A stretch of 59,770 nt of DNA, taken from positions 1-59,770 of the forward strand of contig CAIXPF010000204.1 of NCBI GenBank assembly GCA_903921205.1, in the 5' to 3' direction. The notes under the pieces are model-generated. The model was not told the origin of the DNA. It saw only the letters and a list, made by a program, of their open reading frames with translations, and searched no databases. Made by a program: the position numbers and the translations under genes. The stretch is from an uncultured Acidimicrobiia bacterium. Lineage in GTDB: Bacteria > Actinomycetota > Acidimicrobiia > Acidimicrobiales > CAIXPF01. The first letter of the stretch is position 1; each line of letters starts with the position of its first letter. Below are positions 56,910 through 59,770 of the stretch, one piece after another.

Positions 56910-59770
56910 TCAGGGGGTGTTCGAGGTCGGCTGGGTGCTCTTGTAGGGGTGCGCGGCGGGCAACGCCGACGTCGTGCCCCACTTCCACGCCAGGTAGCCC
57001 TCGAGGGCCTGGCGATCGGCGGTCGAGAGCACCGACTTGGCGATGACGATCTCGCCGATCCGTCCATAGAAGTAGCCGGTTGCGCCAGTGTTGGTGACCG
57101 GGTCCTTGTCGTAGCTGCGGCCGAGCGCTGCGCCTGCCCAGCCGGTCGAGCGGTTGACGTTGGCGTTGGTCGCCGAGAGCGTGCCGCCCTGCTGGTAGAC
57201 GCCGTAGCCCGCGTTGCTGATGCTGCCGGTGTGGACCTCGTCGGTGGTCGCCGACCAGGCGGGCACGGTCATGTCGAGCGAGTGGGCGCCACCGCCGTAG
57301 ACGCTGATGCTGAGGCGGGCACCGTTGCTCCAGCCGAACAGGACGTTGAGGCCGTTCGAGCTGCCGGTGCCACCGAGGTAGGCGTTGTAGCTCTTGTTGC
57401 TGTAGCGGGCGACGGCAGAGCCGATGGTGACGTCGCTGGAGTTGAGGAACGTGGTGTTCGAGAAGGCCAGGAAGTCGTTGGTGCCGTCGAACACGACGGC
57501 GCTCTTGCCGCCCATGATGCTGGCGGTGCGGACCGGTTGATTGGCCGCCGTGGCCTGGCTGACGGTGAGGCTGGACACCGAGCCGCCCCGGCTTGCCCAA
57601 CTGGAGACCGCGCTACCGGACAGGGTGAAGTTGGCGGTGTTGTTGGCGTCGAACCAGGCGGCGAGGGTGCTCAGGTAGCTCGGGTCCCAGTAGTAGACCG
57701 AGACGCTGGTCGAGTAGCTGCCGGTGCCGGCGCCATTGGTGGCGGCCACCTGGTACTCGTAGTCCATGGCGTCGGTGAGGCCGGTGACGGTGGCCGAGGT
57801 GGCGGTGGAGGTGCCGTCGGCGAAGGTCAGCCACGTCGAGCTGCCGATCACCCGGTACTGGACCACGTAGTCGGTGATCGCGCTGCCGCCGTTGGATGCC
57901 GGTGCCGTCCACGACAGCGCCTGGGTGGTGGCGGTCTTGTTCCCGTCGGTCAGCGCCGTGGGGGCGCCGGGGGTGGTGGCGGCGATCTTGCTGACCGACG
58001 ACGAGTAGCTCGAGGTGCCCACGGCGTTGACGGCGGCGACCTGGAAGTCGTACGTGGAGCCGGCGACCAGCCCGGTCACCGTCGTGCCGGCGGTGGTCGA
58101 CACCCCGTCGCTGAAGGTCGACCACGAGCCGGCGCCGGACAGCCGGTACTGCACGGTGTAGTCGGCGATGGGGGTGCCTCCGGTCGATGCCGGAGCCGTC
58201 CACGTCAGCGCCACCTGGCCGCTGGCGCCGGTGGCGGCGAGTGCGGTCGGCGCTCCCGACACCGTGTTGGGGCTCGACGTGTACGGCGCCACGCTCTTGT
58301 AGGGGTGGGCCGAGGGCAGCGACGAGGTGGTGCCCCACTTCCAGGCCAGGTAGCCCTCGACCTTCTGGCGGTCCGAGTCCGACAGGGCCGAGGTGGCGAT
58401 CACGATCTCGCCCATCCGCCCGGCGAAGTACGACGTGTTCAGTGACCAGTACCCCAGCGTCGAGCCCGCATAGGCGGCCAGCGGGGTGGTGTCGGCCGAC
58501 GAACCGGAGGCGGCGAGGGCGCTGGTCCCGCCGTCGACCCAGGTCTTCTTGCCGGCGGTGGAGGAGTGCTGGAACACCGACAGCTGGGTGGTGGTCGACG
58601 AGTAGCCGGCGACGGTCATGCTGTAGTCGTTGCTGTACTGGCGGTGGGTGAACGACGTGTCCGAGACCCAGCCCAGGTGCAGGTTGTTGTTGGTGGCCAG
58701 GGTCGAGCCGGCCATGAAGTAGTTGACGGACTTGTTCGAGGTCCGGGCCACGGCCGCGGCGATGGTGTAGTTGGTGTTGGCCAGGAACGAGCCGGTGTAG
58801 TTGAGGAAGCTGTTGGTGCCGTTGAACACCACGCCGGCCCGGCTGTTCATCAGCGAGGCGGTCCGGGTCGGTTGGTTGGCCACGGTGCCCTGGGTGGCGT
58901 GGCGGCTGTTGCCCGACTGGTCGTTCCACTGGCTGACGACGCTGCCCGAGGAGTACGAGAACGTCGACGCGTCGTCGGCGTCGTACCACAGGGCCAGACC
59001 GCCGCTGAGGTCCTCGGGCCCCCACGCCGTCGAGCCGTACCCGGTGGCGGTCGACGAGTAGCTGCCGGTGCCGACGCCGTTGGTGGCGGCGACCTGGAAG
59101 TCGTACTGCGTGCCGATGGTCAGCCCGCTGACGGTGGCGGAGGTCGAGCTCGACGTGCCGTCGGCGAAGGTCGACCACGACCCGGCGCCGGTGACCCGGT
59201 ACTGCACCACGTAGTCGGTGATGGTGGCGCCGCCGTCGGAGGCCGGTGCGGTCCACGAGAGGCTCATGGTCTGCTCGCCGGCGGTGGCGGTCAGCCCGGT
59301 GGGCGCACCGGGTGTGGTGTCGGTGGTGACGTTGACGGTGGCGGAGTACGTGCCGGTCCCCGCGGCGTTCACCGTGGCCACCTGGAACACGTAGGTGGTG
59401 TTGTTGGACAGCCCGGTGACGGTGGCGCTGGTGGCGGTCGAGGTGCCGTCGGCGAACGTGCTGAACGACGCCGCCCCGTTGACCTTGTACTGCACGACGT
59501 AGTCGGTGATGGCCGATCCGCCGGTCGAGGCCGGGGCGGTCCAGCTGAGTGCCACGTTGCCGACGCCGCCGGTGCCGGCCAACCCTGTCGGTGCGCCGGG
59601 GGTGGTGTAGGGGGTGGCGCTGGCGGAGGAGGAGTAGGTGCCCGTGCCGGCACCGTTGGTGCCGGCGACCTGGAAGTCGTAGGCGGTGCCGTTGGTGAGG
59701 CCGGTGACGGTGGCCGAGGTGGCGGTGGAGGTGCCGTCGGCGAAGGTCGACCATGAGCCGGCGCCGGAGA
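56910..59770 (-). CDS. Fibronectin-III/LamG-like repeat surface protein, N-terminus beyond the window
   Basis: The C-terminal 953 or so residues of a large exported protein; the frame is open to the right edge. Reading toward the C-terminus: partial fn3, fn3, fn3, LamG-like domain (about 59010-58280), fn3, fn3, LamG-like domain (57700-56910). fn3 modules share SWTAPASxGGxxITDYVVQY and FADGTSTATSATVTGL. The LamG-like domains share GYLAWKWGTTS and HPYKS near their ends. So an fn3-fn3-LamG unit is duplicated and may recur upstream. There is no sorting signal at the C-terminus. Probably a cell-surface adhesion or polysaccharide-binding protein. Confidence 0.88.
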   Translation of the reverse strand, partial: SGAGSWSTFADGTSTATSATVTGLTNGTAYDFQVAGTNGAGTGTYSSSASATPYTTPGAPTGLAGTGGVGNVALSWTAPASTGGSAITDYVVQYKVNGAASFSTFADGTSTATSATVTGLSNNTTYVFQVATVNAAGTGTYSATVNVTTDTTPGAPTGLTATAGEQTMSLSWTAPASDGGATITDYVVQYRVTGAGSWSTFADGTSSSTSATVSGLTIGTQYDFQVAATNGVGTGSYSSTATGYGSTAWGPEDLSGGLALWYDADDASTFSYSSGSVVSQWNDQSGNSRHATQGTVANQPTRTASLMNSRAGVVFNGTNSFLNYTGSFLANTNYTIAAAVARTSNKSVNYFMAGSTLATNNNLHLGWVSDTSFTHRQYSNDYSMTVAGYSSTTTQLSVFQHSSTAGKKTWVDGGTSALAASGSSADTTPLAAYAGSTLGYWSLNTSYFAGRMGEIVIATSALSDSDRQKVEGYLAWKWGTTSSLPSAHPYKSVAPYTSSPNTVSGAPTALAATGASGQVALTWTAPASTGGTPIADYTVQYRLSGAGSWSTFSDGVSTTAGTTVTGLVAGSTYDFQVAAVNAVGTSSYSSSVSKIAATTPGAPTALTDGNKTATTQALSWTAPASNGGSAITDYVVQYRVIGSSTWLTFADGTSTATSATVTGLTDAMDYEYQVAATNGAGTGSYSTSVSVYYWDPSYLSTLAAWFDANNTANFTLSGSAVSSWASRGGSVSSLTVSQATAANQPVRTASIMGGKSAVVFDGTNDFLAFSNTTFLNSSDVTIGSAVARYSNKSYNAYLGGTGSSNGLNVLFGWSNGARLSISVYGGGAHSLDMTVPAWSATTDEVHTGSISNAGYGVYQQGGTLSATNANVNRSTGWAGAALGRSYDKDPVTNTGATGYFYGRIGEIVIAKSVLSTADRQALEGYLAWKWGTTSALPAAHPYKSTQPTSNTP
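57774..57828. repeat. 55-bp exact repeat, copy 1 (fn3 coding)
   Basis: This 55-bp stretch is identical to 59694-59748. Both encode the same part of an fn3 module (FADGTSTATSATVTGLT). Identity at the DNA level suggests recent duplication or gene conversion between modules. Confidence 0.85.
59694..59748. repeat. 55-bp exact repeat, copy 2 (fn3 coding)
   Basis: Identical to 57774-57828, about 1.9 kb away. A third, diverged copy lies near 59410-59457. Confidence 0.85.

Overview
The window is a 59.8 kb stretch of very GC-rich chromosome (roughly 70% or more by eye). Genes are densely packed, many overlap by 4 nt (ATGA or GTGA), GTG starts are common and third codon positions are almost always G or C. 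The mix of acyl-CoA dehydrogenases, CaiB/BaiF CoA-transferases, luciferase-like oxidoreductases, SDRs, D-aminoacylase-type amidohydrolases, an LPXTG protein and several lipoproteins suggests an actinobacterium, most likely an environmental member of the class Acidimicrobiia. This placement is inference from gene content. I saw no rRNA, tRNA, CRISPR array, transposase or phage gene.

Layout. 0-5.4 kb: a cut-off amidohydrolase, a DszC/SfnC-like acyl-CoA dehydrogenase coupled to an SsuD-like monooxygenase, and a CoA-transferase. 5.5-12 kb: an exported set made of two paralogous calcineurin-like phosphoesterase lipoproteins, a YHYH-domain lipoprotein and a further lipoprotein, followed by an NTF2-like protein and a PAP2 membrane phosphatase. 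12-25 kb: CoA-ester and alcohol metabolism (acyl-CoA dehydrogenases, a fused double CaiB transferase, and an ADH-ECH-SDR-SDR operon). Embedded here is the most notable locus, a UGSC-family gene at 16046-17776. Its reading frame runs through an in-frame TGA at the U of the U-G-S-C motif, and a SECIS-like hairpin follows directly, so it looks like a real selenoprotein. A translationally coupled paralog of its C-terminal domain follows.

25-36 kb: a DUF4012 membrane protein, a small sortase substrate, an acetyl-CoA hydrolase/transferase family protein, two LLM oxidoreductases, an EfeU iron permease with a minimal EfeO-like cupredoxin lipoprotein, a DUF1345 protein and a secreted subtilase. 36-46.7 kb: two thioesterases, an intact paralog of the first amidohydrolase, small enzymes, cysH with an apparently leaderless promoter, and an NHL/PAL-type beta-propeller gene with a perfect 18-bp palindromic operator in its leader.

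46.7-55 kb: a compact nonribosomal peptide cluster on the minus strand with three overlapping genes in the order acyl/AMP ligase-carrier protein, C-A-A-PCP-TE synthetase, Sfp-type phosphopantetheinyl transferase. The enzyme set looks complete for making, priming and releasing a small N-acylated peptide. 55 kb to the end: a GH16-like exported protein, a CaCA-family exchanger, and the C-terminal part of a large fibronectin-III/LamG-like surface protein that runs off the right edge.

A recurring property is short GC-rich tandem repeats (9-21 bp units) at gene ends and in protein linkers. Another is -10-like hexamers placed 6-9 nt before start codons that lack a Shine-Dalgarno sequence, which points to frequent leaderless transcription.
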